Shown here in pieces: positions 13,371 to 26,650 of a DNA stretch of 64,000 nt (its first letter is position 1; every line of letters starts with the position of its first letter). The notes under the pieces are model-generated. The model had not been told where the DNA came from, searched no databases, and saw only the letters and a program-made list of their open reading frames with translations. This stretch comes from Circinella umbellata (lineage: Eukaryota; Mucoromycota; Mucoromycetes; Mucorales; Lichtheimiaceae), in assembly GCA_025093555.1 (NCBI GenBank), contig JAIWNF010000046.1, positions 310,001-374,000 of the forward strand. The letters run 5' to 3'. A program made the position numbers and the translations under genes.

Positions 13371-14463
13371 ATGACGATCATGTCGTCTTCATCTAATCAT
13401 CAACATCATGGTGATATGACGACAACAACTACTTCTAATATCATTCATCGCCATCATCATCAACAGCAGCAACAACAACAGCAACGACATACTTCTACTC
13501 CATTCATTCAAGTACCATCATCATATCATTCTTCTATTAGAAATAGAAACAATAGTCATGACAATACTTTATCATCCGCTTTTCAAATCCCTTGGTCTCC
13601 TACCATGATAAACTCTAATGAATCGCTCTCATCAACCACAAATCCCAACATTACTACAACTTTGTCTTCCGATCTAAAAACTACCAATGATCAAGCTCTT
13701 CCACAAAAGGTAGTTGCTCCGGCTGAATGTTCCTCAACTAATTCATCCATACTTCAACAAGAGTTCTCACGCCAGCCGCACGCCCTGCTATCTCAGCGTG
13801 AAACTGTACAACAACTACATAACAGCTCGTCTTCTCAACAGCAACAACAATCAAATATCTTAAATATGATACCAGAAATATCATCCCATGGTTCTGACCC
13901 ATTATCGAATAATACGACACCTAATCTTGATAATACAGCAGGTAGAGGACAGCAGCAACAACAGCGTCAAGAATATAATAATATCGACATTATAAATAAT
14001 AATAATTATCCTGACTCTTCATCTTGTTCATCCTGGGAACAGCAGCAACATCATCAGCAACAAAATATAGCTACGACGACAACAGCAACAACAAATACTC
14101 GTAATTCACAGCCGAATGATAATATTACTGCCACCACTAATCATTACTCATATGAGCAAAACAGCAAAGCGTTGCAATCATCGCAGCACAATAATAATGA
14201 ATCATCAAATCATATCACACCTAATTCATCTATGTTTACCAGTTTCGGAAATAGTGAGCAGCCATATAATAGCAGTCATATGGAAAACTCTGCCACAGCG
14301 GCAGCCACTGCATCTTGGGCAACAGGAACGAGTTTATGGTCCGGGAATGGAACAACTGATACTCCTTATTCTGCTTCTTCTTCCTCTACTTCTAACAATT
14401 CTACTACTCAACACCAGCATCCCACTTTGACTGCTCCTGCACCTAACACTACTAATACTTCTC

Positions 14464-14495
<32 letters not shown>

Positions 14496-17400
14496 CGATA
14501 CCTGTCTTCAACAAGCACATCGACTGATTCACGACATAGTCAACAAACGAATAATAACAATACAATGAATCCAATCACTGAGGAGCATTTTTCTTTAGAC
14601 TTTCTTGCACCACCACCCGCTTCTTCCCTACATGATGACTCTTCACAAGCCAGAAAACATTCACACTCGATATTATCAGTAAGTCATCAATTTTTATAAA
14701 TTAATTTGCAAAATAATATATTCCACTCCCCTCCCCCCCCCCCATTATTTCACATGTATACCAACAGGATGACAAATAATAGAATAGCTACAACAACACC
14801 CACGATCATACGTCGACGATGAGCTCAACAAGTACAATAGAAACGGTAACAAATATATGTACGCTCGATCAGCAATATCACCCAAGAAGTATATCACCGC
14901 TTCCATTACCACCTGTATCCACTGTCAGTAGTATGAGCCATCATAACAACAGCAATATTTCATCGTCTACATTCGAAATTTTCGATCCATCTTTTCTGAA
15001 TAGTAACAATACGAATAATAGTGATAATGGTAGCGGGGAGCATAACAATAGTAGTAATAATAATAGTAACAAAAACGATTATCACCAACAAGTTTCTACT
15101 AGTGGTCCTGCATCAACATCATCATTTAATGATAGTCTATTACCAGTTCGATCAATACCAATGTCTAATGTAAAAGCAGGTGTTCGAACTGCTCGTATGA
15201 TGGTAGATGCAGCTATGGCAACCAAGTTACGACCTCAAATACAAAGTTATCTTTTAGCAGCTGATCCAGTTGCTATGGGAGAACGAACAGTTGTCATTTT
15301 GACGGGTAAAGTTGCACAAAAAAGTTATGGGACTGAGAAAAGGTAACTATATATTTATATGTATTATACATATACACATGATATTATAAATAATGATAAT
15401 AATAAATAAAGGGGAACAAAAGATCGAGAGAAAATATGGTGTTGTTTGAATCATAAATTTTAGGTAATAAATAATGACTATGTTATACTAAATACACACG
15501 CTTCTTAAAAAAAGATTCTTGTGTCCCCCACCTACAGTAATTTTAGATGGTGCTTCTTGGTGGACAAATAAAAAACAAGAACAGTCTGATTCTGTCACTA
15601 GTATAACAACAAATAATAATAATAATAATATTAATAACGCACCTCCTCAATTAATGGTATCCATGTCAGGCGAAACATCAGAGACGCAAGAAGGTCAAGT
15701 CGATTGGTTTTCCATGTCGGGTACAACGGTGGGACAAACTGGTTTTGGAGGAAATACGAATGGCAATAACAGTGGACGAAATAATAATAGTTTACGAAAT
15801 AGTTTCGATAAATCGAGTAGTAGTGACCGCGATTGGTATCGTATACAACCTCGTGATCCTTTGGCTGGTGGAAAATGTGTATTACGTCAATTATATATTA
15901 ATGATGCTGATGATAAACGTAAACGAGTCGAATGTCTTGCTCGTTTACAACTTGCAGATGGTACACCTGTTGGTACATTGGCAAGTAAACCTGTCAAAGT
16001 AATTAGTAAGCCAAGTAAAAAACGACTCAGTGTTAAAAATATGGACTGTAAGTTTTTTTTTTTTTTGAAAAAAAAGGGGGAAAATTTCTTTTTATATATA
16101 TTCATATATTTCTTTATCTTCTATTTTTTTTTTTTTTTTTTTTTGCATTGTGCGCGTTTTTGTTGCTATATTGTGGAATGTAATACAGCACAAACCTGTT
16201 AATAGATTTTTTCCCATTTCTAATTGTATAAATTTTTTTTTATTTGTACTATAATAATAGCTTGCATTCATCATGGTACTACTGTTTCATTATTTAATCG
16301 AATTCGATCACAAACAGTATCAACAAAATATTTGGGCGTATCAGCATCAGCAGGAGCAACATCCTCAACACAACCTTTCATGTATCCTGGACAATCAAAA
16401 GCAAATCATAACCTTGATGGACCAGCGTCTACAAGTAGTCCCGATGGTACATGTTTTATTGCACGGACGGGAAGTTGGGACCCGTTTATCATCTGGTTAG
16501 TTGATACTACGTGGGTACCTCATCATCATCATGAGCGAGAAAGCAATAGTCCTGATGAATACATTGGTAGTGGCGCGTCTACGCTACGAAACGATATACC
16601 CTATCCACCACCACCTGCCATTGCAGCAAAAAACAAAACAGGTCAACCTCTTGCTGTTCATTATAATCAACATATTGTACTTCAATGTCTTACTACTGGT
16701 TTAGTGAGTCCAGTCATGATTATTCGTAAAATCGATCGTGCATCAACCGTTGTCGGCGGTGCCAACAGCAAATATTATTCTCATTATAATAATAATAGAA
16801 GCACAGCAGAATTATCGACTCCATCAGGTACCAATGGTGGTGAATATGGAGATGAAATTTTAGGAGATCCAGTGTCTCAACTTCATAAAGTGGCACTTCA
16901 AATTGTACAAGATCCTTCATCAACAGCACAGACTCAACAACAGCATAACAACGATCTATCGACAAATATGTTTAGTAGTAATACTAATAATAGTACTAGT
17001 TCATTACCTCGTGTAAATCGACCTGTTACATATTTGGCATGTCTTAATGATATGGTGGGAATGCATCGTTCTGCTCATGATCGTAAACCAATTCGAGCTG
17101 AACCACCTCCCACTCCAAGTTCAAACATGTCAACACCCACTTCTGCAACAGCAACAACAAATATATTTGAACCTGCTTCAAACAGAGCTGCAGTGCGGCG
17201 AAGAATTGCTTCTACTGGTAATGCAGAAGACTATTATTATGGATATAATCAGCAACAACATCAGCAAAGTATGTATTCAACAATTAATTTTCAAGGTGCT
17301 GTTGAAGAATATCATCACCAACAACATCCATCACAACCTCATAACAATTATCATCAAATTACGGGTAAACGCAGCCGGTCTGTTTCTGCCATTGATCAAG

Positions 17401-18044
17401 CAAATGATGATATACAACATACCACGACAACTTCATGGTCTGAACTTGGTGCATTCTGGTCTGAAGATGTTTCTGATTCTGCTGTTTGGACAATTGTTGG
17501 CACAGGTAATAACAAACACTTTTTTTTTACTCACGTCCAAAAAAAAGTGAAAAACTTTAAAAAAACACTTACTAACGTGTACACACATCTGTATGTAACA
17601 AAAACCAATAATTTTCATTCCACAGATTGTGCAAAATATACATTTTGGGAATTACCATCGATACCAAATGAAGATGAATATATGGATAACAGATTTTTAG
17701 ATATGTCACTCAAAGTCAATCAACCACGTCAAGTAACGATCGCTCCTGTGCCAACATTATTACGCTATTCACGATCAAAAGGGGATAATGATGGTTTATT
17801 CTTAAGTATGCATGGAGAAAGTTTCACACGGGATTTGGAAGTGTGGTTTGGTGATGTTCGCTCTCCGCGTTCGGAATATCGTGGGCGAGAACATTTGGTA
17901 TGTGAAGTACCAATGGCATCTGAATTGGCACATTCAGTGGGTGCAGAATGGAAAAACGGTGGTTCATGCAGTGTACCTCTTTTGCTGGTCAGAAGAAATG
18001 GTGGTGCTTTGTACAAGACAAACAAGTATTATACATTTTGTTAA
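13371..18044 (+). CDS. CSL (CBF1/Su(H)/LAG-1) family transcription factor
   Basis: Five exons: 13371-14678, 14783-15342, 15515-16047, 16261-17505 and 17626-18044, giving 1354 aa. The first 600 residues are disordered, with Gln, Asn, His and Ser/Thr runs. The Rel-like NTD follows: GVRTARMMVDAAMATKLRP, then a KSYGTEKR|FLCPPPTVILDG block built across an intron. The beta-trefoil signature is SLFNRIRSQTVSTKYL. The protein ends with a CTD reading VPLLLVRRNGGALYKTN. These are hallmark DNA-contacting segments of CSL, which binds GTGRGAA-type sites. Fungal CSL proteins act without Notch; in fission yeast they affect adhesion and cell-cycle events. The long N-terminus fits the Cbf12-like class (inference). 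Poly-T tracts precede the start. The beta-trefoil carries large Ser/Asn-rich inserts. The exon 2 acceptor at 14782 was chosen because the one at 14767 gives an immediate stop. Confidence 0.93.
14734..14743 (+). repeat. C-homopolymer tract in CSL intron 1
   Basis: A run of C within a C/T-rich stretch lies between exons 1 and 2, close to the acceptor. Similar C8-C10 runs occur near 7343, 18266, 32384, 37397 and 46846, all in introns or flanks. They stand out in this AT-rich sequence. Confidence 0.6.
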
Positions 18045-19353
18045 TGTTAATAATTTATTTATTTTCCTTTTATTTATTTATTTTTATATATCTCTTATTT
18101 CTTCCCTCCATTCTTTTATATTATTATATATTTATGCTTTTTTTTTACATATATTTCAAACCAATTCTCTCTCTTCCCCCCACCCCCACAATCATGCATT
18201 ACTATTCAAGAATACTTCCCACAGACTGGCCTACTTTATTAAACCGGACTTATTGCCCTGATGACCCCCCCCCCAAAAAAAAAAGAAATGAGCGCTGTGC
18301 GTTTTATTTCTTTCTAACATGTATAACTATTTAAAACATTTTAACTTTTTCCTTTCCTATTTTTGTGTAAGTATACATATATTTTCTCTCGATGAGAAAA
18401 AAAATCCTTTAATATATATGTATATATTTTCGGGAGAGGAAAAAAAAATAATAATAATAAAATCATTTATGGAGATCATTTATTTAACAATTATTGATGG
18501 AAGGTAAAAGAACTCACAGTTTAACCTATTTTAAGAAGCTGAAACATAGCAGAGACATGACATCATGTGAACGTCAAAAAAAACATATAATTGTCTTTTC
18601 AAATTGGTTACTATGACAACAACAGCAACAAAAAAATGGTTCTAAAAAAAGTGATCTAATAATCTCTTTTGTTATATAACATTTGTTACACCAAATAAAA
18701 AACAATCAGCGCTGATACAATAGTAAATACCTTGTTTTTTACGTTACCCACGCTTTATAATGAAGCTCTTTAGATTTGCATATGAAAATTTATTATCGAT
18801 TGACATTTGATTTTAATTACATATTTATCTTTTTTTTTGTTCTTCTTGTAGCATATATAGACGTCTGATTTCTTCTAAATATCCCCATAGTCTATACAAT
18901 CAAATTCTTAAGATTACTATTACTTATTTTCTTACGTAAAAGACTATTTTTTTTTCTTTTATTCTTAGTATTATGTAAGCAGTTAGACCTCAACATTTCA
19001 ACTTTTGATTCGGTCCTTTTTTATTCTTTCGAACCGTTTGTGTTATATATACTAAAACGAATATATTTAGTTTATTTTTTAGGTGATAATGATGATAAGC
19101 AAAAAATTCAAGTAAATCCTCCTTCCCCATGACAATGATCATTAAGAATATTTTTTCTATTATTGATATTTTTTGTGTTCATCCTAATTTGGGTCATTTC
19201 ATTATCTGTTGTTGTTAAACCATTAACAGTAGCAACAACAACAGTAATAGTAATAGTAATAATATAATACAGATAACAATAGTAAAAAAGAAAGAGAGAG
19301 AGATTATGATTTTGTACTACATTTGCTGTTTTTTACATGTGATTAATAATTAT
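18045..19353. other. Convergent intergenic region
   Basis: Spacer between the CSL stop and the REX1 stop. AT-rich with short A and T tracts and small (GTA)n/(AAC)n runs near 19225-19270. No gene or structured RNA recognised. Confidence 0.5.
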
Positions 19354-21907
19354 TCATTGTTTTAATGTTGCAAAAACGGCACCCATCCTGGCTTTTGCTC
19401 CATAACCTTCAAGCCTTTTTTGATCAGTTCCTGTCCATGGTTCAACAGGATCAGAATTAGGTGGATCATCTAAGCCTTGACAAATACGGAATCTTTTGTA
19501 CAACCTATAAGAGACAACAAATTAGTTTTCCTTGTTAGGTAAGAAATGATCTAACGATATCTTATCAAATGACAAAAGTAAACAAATAAAAAAAGTAGAG
19601 AAAAAAAAACTTACTCATGGTAACGAGCGACATTGCCTAAACCTCCTAATACTAAAACCATAGTACCAGATGGAAATGAATCATACATTTGTTTGAAATA
19701 ACTATCAAAGCGTGTCATTCTTGCTGCTTCTTCATAATTTCCAGATATTTCTGTTGGTATAACGGTAGGAGCCATTGTAGGTTGATTTTTTTCTTGATAT
19801 TTGGTGTTGGGTGCACGTAAAGTATCAAATTGAGAAAATATAAAGTCATGTGTATCGACAGCTTTGATTGTATTTTCAATCAATGTCTCTTCTGAAGTAT
19901 AATGATGATATTCCAAAGTAGAACTTGCAGCAAAAACACCATTAGGTGTTGCAGAAGCTTCAAGTAGTATACTTGATTTGGGTGGATTATATTTATGCAA
20001 ACGATCTGAAACCAATTCTGTACCTCGTCCAAATCGTCCAAAATCAGGTCCCTTTTTCACTTTAAGACTGAATAAGTCAAGAGCAGCACGAGCATCTTCT
20101 GCTGAATCGTGACCCACTTTGGATTTATGTTGAATGACACGTTTCAAAAGATTACGAGATAAATGTCGAAGTGCTGGTTTGTAAGGTTTGCCTTTAAAAC
20201 TGTCGTACAAAACAGATGTGTCCGCACAGTATGGATGAACTAATTTTAATGCACGTAAATCGTTTTCTAAACCGTGACCAACGAGAATGACATTATGATC
20301 GACATATTTTCGAACATGCTTTTGTGCTCGTCTTAATGAACATGTTGCATTCTTCATAATTTCAGGTGTAATACCAGAATACTCTGTTAAATAATCCAAA
20401 ATGGGTTCACTTGGTTTAACATATTCATCAAGTAGTTTGTTTCCATCTTCGTTGACCAAGGTAACACGTGCCAACGATTTGCCTTCGCCTGTTTCAACCT
20501 ATATACATAGACAAATTGTACTTTTTTAACATTTTTGTACCATTTAAGAGATATATAAAATCAAAAGAAAAAAGGCTACCATTTCACAATCAAGAGCAAT
20601 AAGACGTTTTTTTGGAATAGGATCCTTTACAGCTCGTGTTTCTTTCCATTCATCATCTAATTTTGATTCTGGATCGAGACATGGTGGAATAGGATATCCC
20701 AATCCTTTCATTTCATCCAATGTAAGTACATAATACTCATTCATATTGTTTTCAAATTTCTTGATACCTAAACAAATGTATATAATTTCTCTTTAATAAA
20801 TCAATAACCCTGATCCTTTCTTTCGTTTTCATTCTTAATACAAGATAAAGCTAAACAACTTACGTTCATTTGATTCCTTTTGTTTTCGTTCATATTCATT
20901 TTTACCGATAGGAGACTGTAACAATTCAGAGACAGCAGAAAATATTTTTCCATTACCACCTGTAATCTTACTAATAAGCATATGTGAAAAACAACTTGTA
21001 AAAAATGGCATGGCAGTTTTACCGATAGCAGTTGATGTTGAATCAAATGATTTTGCATCCACAAAATTAGGTACGTTATTACGATGTTCGGGTATACCAA
21101 AAGAAACAATATCCAATCCATGAACAAACAAGACAACAGTATGTTTAATAGAAGATCGATGTGTAAAAGTAGCCCAGGGAGGTGGGACAGCTTCAGTAAG
21201 ACTGTTAACAATGAAATCTCGTATACTTGATAATGATACTTTTTGATCCAACTTATCAGGATTTAATCGAAGTGTGGGTACTGCAACCTATAATTATAAT
21301 AAAGATATTAAAAACTAAACATCCTGTAACAAATAATCAATAATACTAAATTTACCTTGACTCCATCAACAACTTTTTTTGCAAGTTTTCGTTGTTTTTT
21401 CTTTTCACGAATCTTTTTTACTTTTTCTTTGATTTCTTCTTCACTAAGTTTTGGTTTGGCAGCTTTTTTATATTTCCCTGCTCCTTTTCCGTCTTTTATT
21501 TTAAAAATGTATATTTAAAGTTCAGTAAAGTTATTATATAAATCCTCTCCCCCTCCCCTATATTGCTTGTTCGTTAACTCACTTTTATTTGGTGTTGCTG
21601 TACTACCGGGTATTCCAATAGCTGTTGCTTTAGCTTTTACATTTTTTGTTGTATCTGGTTTCTTCTTCTTATTTAATTTAGTATCTTTGATCTCGGCTTG
21701 ATCAGAAGATCGTTTTTTATTCGTAACTGCACTTGTTGCTGGAGTGGTAGAGGTAGTAGTAGTAGTAGCAGTTGAAGGAATAGCTGGTGTAGTGGTATCC
21801 TTTTTGACAATGGTAGTATTGGAATCGTTATCAAATTTTACATGAACTTTAGCTGTAGCATCATGTAAAACAGGATTTTTGGGATCGATTGATGGTGTAA
21901 ATCGCAT
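19354..21907 (-). CDS. REX1: REX1-type 3'-5' RNA exonuclease (DEDDh)
   Basis: Six exons: 21907-21583, 21492-21356, 21287-20864, 20767-20580, 20498-19615 and 19504-19354, giving 702 aa with every phase consistent. The exonuclease core is intact: LIALDCEM (Asp355, Glu357), ILVGHGLENDLRAL (Asp438) and VGHDSAEDARAALDL (His488, Asp493). This is the four-acid plus His DEDDh set. The DCEM motif is split from VETGEGKSLARV by an intron. The family trims 3' ends of 5S rRNA, 5.8S rRNA and tRNA precursors in the nucleus. The N-terminus has a Thr-rich segment and a Lys-rich stretch (KEKVKKIREKKKQRK) that could serve as a nuclear signal. A conserved middle domain (PPPWATFTHRSSIKHTV) precedes the core, as in fungal Rnh70. 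The C-terminal extension includes a KRFRICQGLDDPP segment. Confidence 0.93.
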
Positions 21908-22722
21908 AGTTTATTTTTTGTAATGTGCGTCTTTTTTCCCCGATACACAAAAAAAAGCTTTATTTCAAAATATGCATTTTTTTTTCTGTCAAAAAAAAAA
22001 GCATTATTACTGTCGGGTGTATAAGTGAGTTCATAAAATGTGACTTACATTTCATTTCCCCCCGCTAAAGTGAACCTAATTTTATAATTCTAGTTTCTTT
22101 ATTCAAAGAAAACTATATGAATATATATTGATGCTTCTTATCGTTTCCTTAGTTTGTACGATTTACATGTCATTCTATATGTTCTTGTATGGGAAAATGG
22201 GTATGTTGTTAAGACATACTTGGACTAGTTGTATGATTATTAGGTCCTCTCTTCCCACACATTTTTTTTCCAGACACCACCACATATCTAGTCTAAAATC
22301 AGGGAATAGTGTATCTAGGCAATTAAGCTTCTATATCCATATAGTAATAAACCCTTATTTTTTCTCAAGTGTTTATTTATTGAAAAATACGTAAAAAGTT
22401 GTTGTATGAAATATATTACTATTTGGTATGAGCATATAATTTATCTGATTCTCCCCTGAATTTTGTATAATACAGTAAAAAAATAAGTGATATAGTATTT
22501 GCTTTCTCTTTCAATTAAATATCTTTATATCATCAATCCCATCTTTCTTAACTGTGATGACTTTATTGATTTAATATACTTCTTACATAGAAGACATTTA
22601 TGAACCACATTCCCCAATTATTCTCTTTTTAAAAAAACACGAATTAACAACAGAAGATTTCTAGCAAACAAAAATGTTTTTAGTTTATATATATGTACTA
22701 TGTAAACAAAACCCATCATTTT
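21908..22722. other. Intergenic region upstream of REX1
   Basis: REX1 promoter (poly-A/T tracts at 21948-22000) running into the 3' flank of the tubulin-chaperone gene. The 88-codon frame at 22128 is hydrophobic and motif-free and was not accepted. Confidence 0.5.
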
Positions 22723-23392
22723 TTATTCTTCAATGGTGGTTTCAGCAAGAACAGTACGAGCTTCTTGTAATTCATCACTTCCTTCATATTGAGGATCCTC
22801 CTATTTTTTGCATAAATGAAAAAAAGAACATAATTAAAAGCCATTCTTTTTCAAGGTCGTTTCAGATGCTAAAAAAGGCTTGTTTTTTACCACTTTATCT
22901 TCAAGTTCCTTGTATGCTTTTGCAAAACGTTGTTTTACATCGGGTATCATTTGTAAAGTTTCATCAAGAACTTCTTTCTATTATTATATGAATAATTTGG
23001 GGGGAGTGGCATTAGTTTAGAATCATTTATTCTCTCCCTCCCTCTCTCTTTCTTTCTCACACACACAGAAACTCTTTTATTAAATATTAAATGCTTCGAA
23101 AAAAAAATTACTTGTTTTCGAACATCAGCTTCATCTGCATTGTCAGCAATGAGTTTGTCAATTCGTTTTTGTTGATATTCAGCTTCTTTACCGTAACCGA
23201 TATGTTCTTTGTAAATGCTATTGTATACATTAAAATCAAGTACAGTAAAAAAAAAGAAGTTTGTTGTTATTATTATTATTATATATTATCAAGAAAAAGA
23301 TAACTCGAAGCATTTATATAAAAAGTCAGATGCACATAGTAATTTTACCGTTTAACAACGTTGGTCTTGATCTTCAATTCTTTCAATGTCAT
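22723..23392 (-). CDS. TBCA: Tubulin-specific chaperone A
   Basis: Four small exons: 23392-23349, 23217-23112, 22977-22891 and 22800-22723, giving 104 aa, the usual size for this family. It opens MTLKELKIKTNVVKRIYKEH and contains KEAEYQQKRIDKL, then KEVLDETLQMIPDVKQRF and a C-terminal EELDELQ-like segment (EGSDELQEARTVLAET). The pattern is the three-helix bundle of cofactor A / Rbl2, which holds beta-tubulin during folding in the cytosol. All introns are GT-AG with matching phase, and no single exon is long enough to stand out alone. It lies 457 bp from the CIA30 gene on the same strand. Confidence 0.9.
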
Positions 23393-23848
23393 GGCAGGTT
23401 TTTCTTTATTTTTGTGTTATATCTGAAAGAAACTATTTCATTAAAGCGCGACAGTAAAAAGATGGGAACTATTTTCTCAAGTTACACGAATACAACTGCG
23501 CTTTTTCTTTTTCATATAATATACAGGGAAGTCAGATCTATTATTTACCATGGTAAATATATCCTAGCAACAGTTTCTTCATTTCAAAATACATAGATCT
23601 TGTGTATTCTTTACCAAAGAAAAAAAAAGGTCATCTATAATTAGGAACAAATAAACGTATATTATTTTGCAAGGAATGATTCTTTGACCAGAAAAAAAGA
23701 TACTATATTACAAGTAATCACAAATTGTTGAGATTAATCTAAATGGAAGGAGGCAAGGGGAGGGATGATGATGATTATGTTGATGATGATATATAAATAA
23801 AATGATAAACAAAAAAAGAAACTAAAAGTAAAAGTGATAAAAAAAAGT
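23393..23848. other. Spacer between TBCA and CIA30
   Basis: Short intergenic stretch holding the TBCA promoter and the CIA30 3' flank. It contains a GA/GAT-rich run (23755-23800) and nothing coding. Confidence 0.5.
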
Positions 23849-24836
23849 TTAATCGATTTCGGATGGTGTTGGTGTTCGATCATTATCACCTTCAGTATCA
23901 TCACTATTCATTGCCTTAATCCAATCTATTTCAATACTAAAGGGTCCTTCTTGTCGATCAGTAAGAGATATACCGATTGTTTTAATCTTTTCGCGAAACA
24001 TTTCCACTTGATCTGGCATAATCATTCCATTACTTGTAAATACGAAATCTCGGAATGGAACCTATATTATCATTATATATTTCAGTTATCACAACAAACC
24101 GCATACATGTCATTAAACTGACTCTCTTTCAAAAAGAAATATGTATATTACCATGACAGTTTCCCATTGACCTGGTGTACGTAAAAATAATCGATGTTGA
24201 AATAAATCAGTCTGGAAATAGGTATCGGTTTGAATATTTACAAAATATTTTCGATTATCACCACGAACACGTAAAGCAAGATATCGAAACAAACTTGTAT
24301 CCCAACATGGTGTACCCCACATAGTTGCATCTCGTTCCTATACAAAATTAATGGCATATATGTATTTAAGATAACTACATTTTTTAATTGTGACCTTTTT
24401 TTTTCTTTTTTTTTTTTACCTTGGATCTTATAGCAGCATAACCACTTTGAACAATTTCACGATTGGCAGGTAATTCAAGTGAAATGTTGCCAGAAAACTT
24501 TCCCTTTCCTTGTGATGTTAATTCCAACGAAGCTTCTGAAAACCCACCAATATCTTTATCACAGCCAATAGCCCATTGATTTATATCTTGTTTTGTATTT
24601 AATGCCAAAAGAGGTAACTCTTTTTTCCAGCCTTGAAGACCGTCCATCCGCATTGCTAAATGTTTATTATAATATATTAATTAATAATCGATTGATTGTA
24701 ATTTCTTTTTTTTTTTCATATGATAAATGTTTTCATGTTTTATGTTGTTATGTTAAATGGAATGGATGTTCAAGTTTAAACCTTTTGCACTTGATTGAGC
24801 TACTTCAGCTGCTGATCGTTGAATATATTTAAACAT
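23849..24836 (-). CDS. CIA30 / NDUFAF1-like complex I assembly factor
   Basis: Four exons: 24836-24782, 24655-24420, 24337-24152 and 24061-23849, giving 229 aa with phases 1, 0, 0. Recognised by the CIA30 fold sequence: WAIGCDKDIGGFSEASL, FSGNISLELP, SGYAAIRSK, YLALRVRGDNRKYFVNIQT, and the C-terminal IGISLTDRQEGPFSIEIDWI. In other organisms this protein helps assemble the membrane arm of mitochondrial NADH dehydrogenase. The N-terminus (MFKYIQRSAAEVAQ) is short and amphipathic, consistent with mitochondrial targeting. The tail after the domain is acidic (MNSDDTEGDND). Its presence implies a functional complex I in this organism. Confidence 0.92.
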
Positions 24837-25058
24837 TCCGTTTATTTTTTATTGTTTTAAAAAAAAGAACACATAAAAATAAGGAGCTCTTCTTTTTTTT
24901 TTTTTAAATTATAAAGCGCGGTTTTCTAAAACAATTTTGACAGGGCCAACTTCACACTGTGTATAACAGCGTCAAAGTATGTAAATCTCCTCTTTTTATT
25001 ATTTAGTTTATGATGATTAAAAGAAATAAGATAACTTCTATATATATGAAAGCTACAA

Positions 25059-26650
25059 TTAAGCAGGATAAATCTTTGAAAGCCACTGTTTCAAATATTC
25101 ATTACATTCTTCTGGTTTTTCCCATAATAGCCAATGACTTGTGTTTTCAATAGTATGTGTTTCGAGATTTGGAACAGATTCTTCCATAATTTTTATCATA
25201 GGAGGAGGTAATGGAAGTTCATCTGTTAATATCACTAATGCGGGCTTGGTAATTATTGGATCCAAATCTAAACAAATATGATGATTTTTTGGTCAATACG
25301 TATATACTTAGAGGAGAAGAGGATTATAAAAAAAAATTACCTTTGCATTCTTCAAAATTAACTTCTCCTCTCTTATAATATTGAAGACTACCAGCTATCT
25401 TTGGTTTTTGATACTTTTCAATATAATAATCGAAAACCTTATGTGTTTAACATATTAATTTTATTAGTTTTTTTTTAAAAAAAAAAATTATACGTATACC
25501 TTTTTGTTGTTGCTTTTTCTTACCTTTTGTGGAAGTGAATCGCTTTTTGGAACAAGTGGCCGACCTACAACAAGTGATTTGGTTTCCATATCGTATATAT
25601 CAGCAATTGAACTTTGTTTTACTTCAGAAATTGGTCTAAAGAGTCGTTTAAAGAAATCTTCCAACTATAAGTATAATTTAAATAAATTTCCCGTTAGTCA
25701 TTTTATAGTAATAAAGATCATTACTATATTATTTATTTTACATGTTCATTAATTTCTTGTTCAGCACGAGGAGTGGTCAAATACTGTTGATATGTTAAAA
25801 TAGGGACTAACTTGACAATTTCTTCAATTGGAGTATATTCTTTTGATGGAGGAGAATAAGGTATACAAAAACTAGAAACTAAAAGTGTATAAAAAATATG
25901 TATCAGATATTATTACTATCTTGTTAATTTCAAAAAGAAAACAAAAAATGAATATTAAATACCTCCAATGACTCTTTCTGGATAGAATTGAGTAAAACGC
26001 CAAGCAGCATGAGCTCCCCAATCATGTCCAATGACAACTACTGTAGGAATTTCAAGATGATCAAGTAAAGCAGCAAAATCAGTTGATATAGTTCTATCTC
26101 CATATGCTGAAGTATCCGCTGGAGCATCCTAATATTAATACGTAATAAAAGTTAATTGGTACAGTACTTTATTTTTGTTGTTGTCAATTAATTCTATATC
26201 AAAATATTCATGTTTTTTTACCGTTTCACCAAATCCACGTAAAGTAGGTGCAATTACACGATATCCTAATTTAGTCAAATATGGGATTTGTTGGCGCCAA
26301 CCTAATAGGTAGGCAAATATTTATGTCAGAATAATAGTAGGTGTTTGTATTATGTATGCAGATATATTTTTTGATTAAAAAAATTAATAGTCACTATAAA
26401 CTTACCACACCATCTAAATAAAACGCGTTATTATTATAAAAAGTTTTAAAATTAGTTCTAACTAGACCCTCCTTCCTTTTCTCTTCTTTTTCTTAGTACA
26501 AAAAAAAACGATTATAACTTACAAGTCAGGCCAACCATGGAGGAGTAAGAGAGCTTTTTTAGATGATTGATTTTCATCAATATATTGCATATGAATACCA
26601 TTTACATTGGCATATTGATGATTAAATGTGGAAGGGTCGCTTGGATTCAT
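25059..26650 (-). CDS. Epoxide-hydrolase-like alpha/beta hydrolase, paralogue A
   Basis: Eight exons: 26650-26523, an 8-nt microexon 26413-26406, 26301-26222, 26128-25963, 25878-25742, 25664-25524, 25437-25341 and 25267-25059, giving 321 aa. The microexon supplies the middle of the oxyanion-hole segment HGWPD-LWCGWR. Nucleophile elbow GHDWG places Asp108; the base is His297 in NTSHWLLWEKPEE. This is the soluble epoxide hydrolase architecture (Asp nucleophile, HGxP). Soluble epoxide hydrolases open epoxides to diols; the substrate here is unknown. A near twin with identical intron positions lies at 49690-51202 on the same strand. Exons 1 to 5 of both genes have identical lengths. No signal peptide is visible, so it is likely cytosolic. 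Confidence 0.9.

Noticed and set aside
17047..17550. 167-codon frame within the CSL gene
   Set aside because: Out-of-frame shadow of the CSL exon; no motif.
22128..22394. 88-codon hydrophobic frame between REX1 and TBCA
   Set aside because: No family match, AT-driven composition, and it overlaps promoter sequence.
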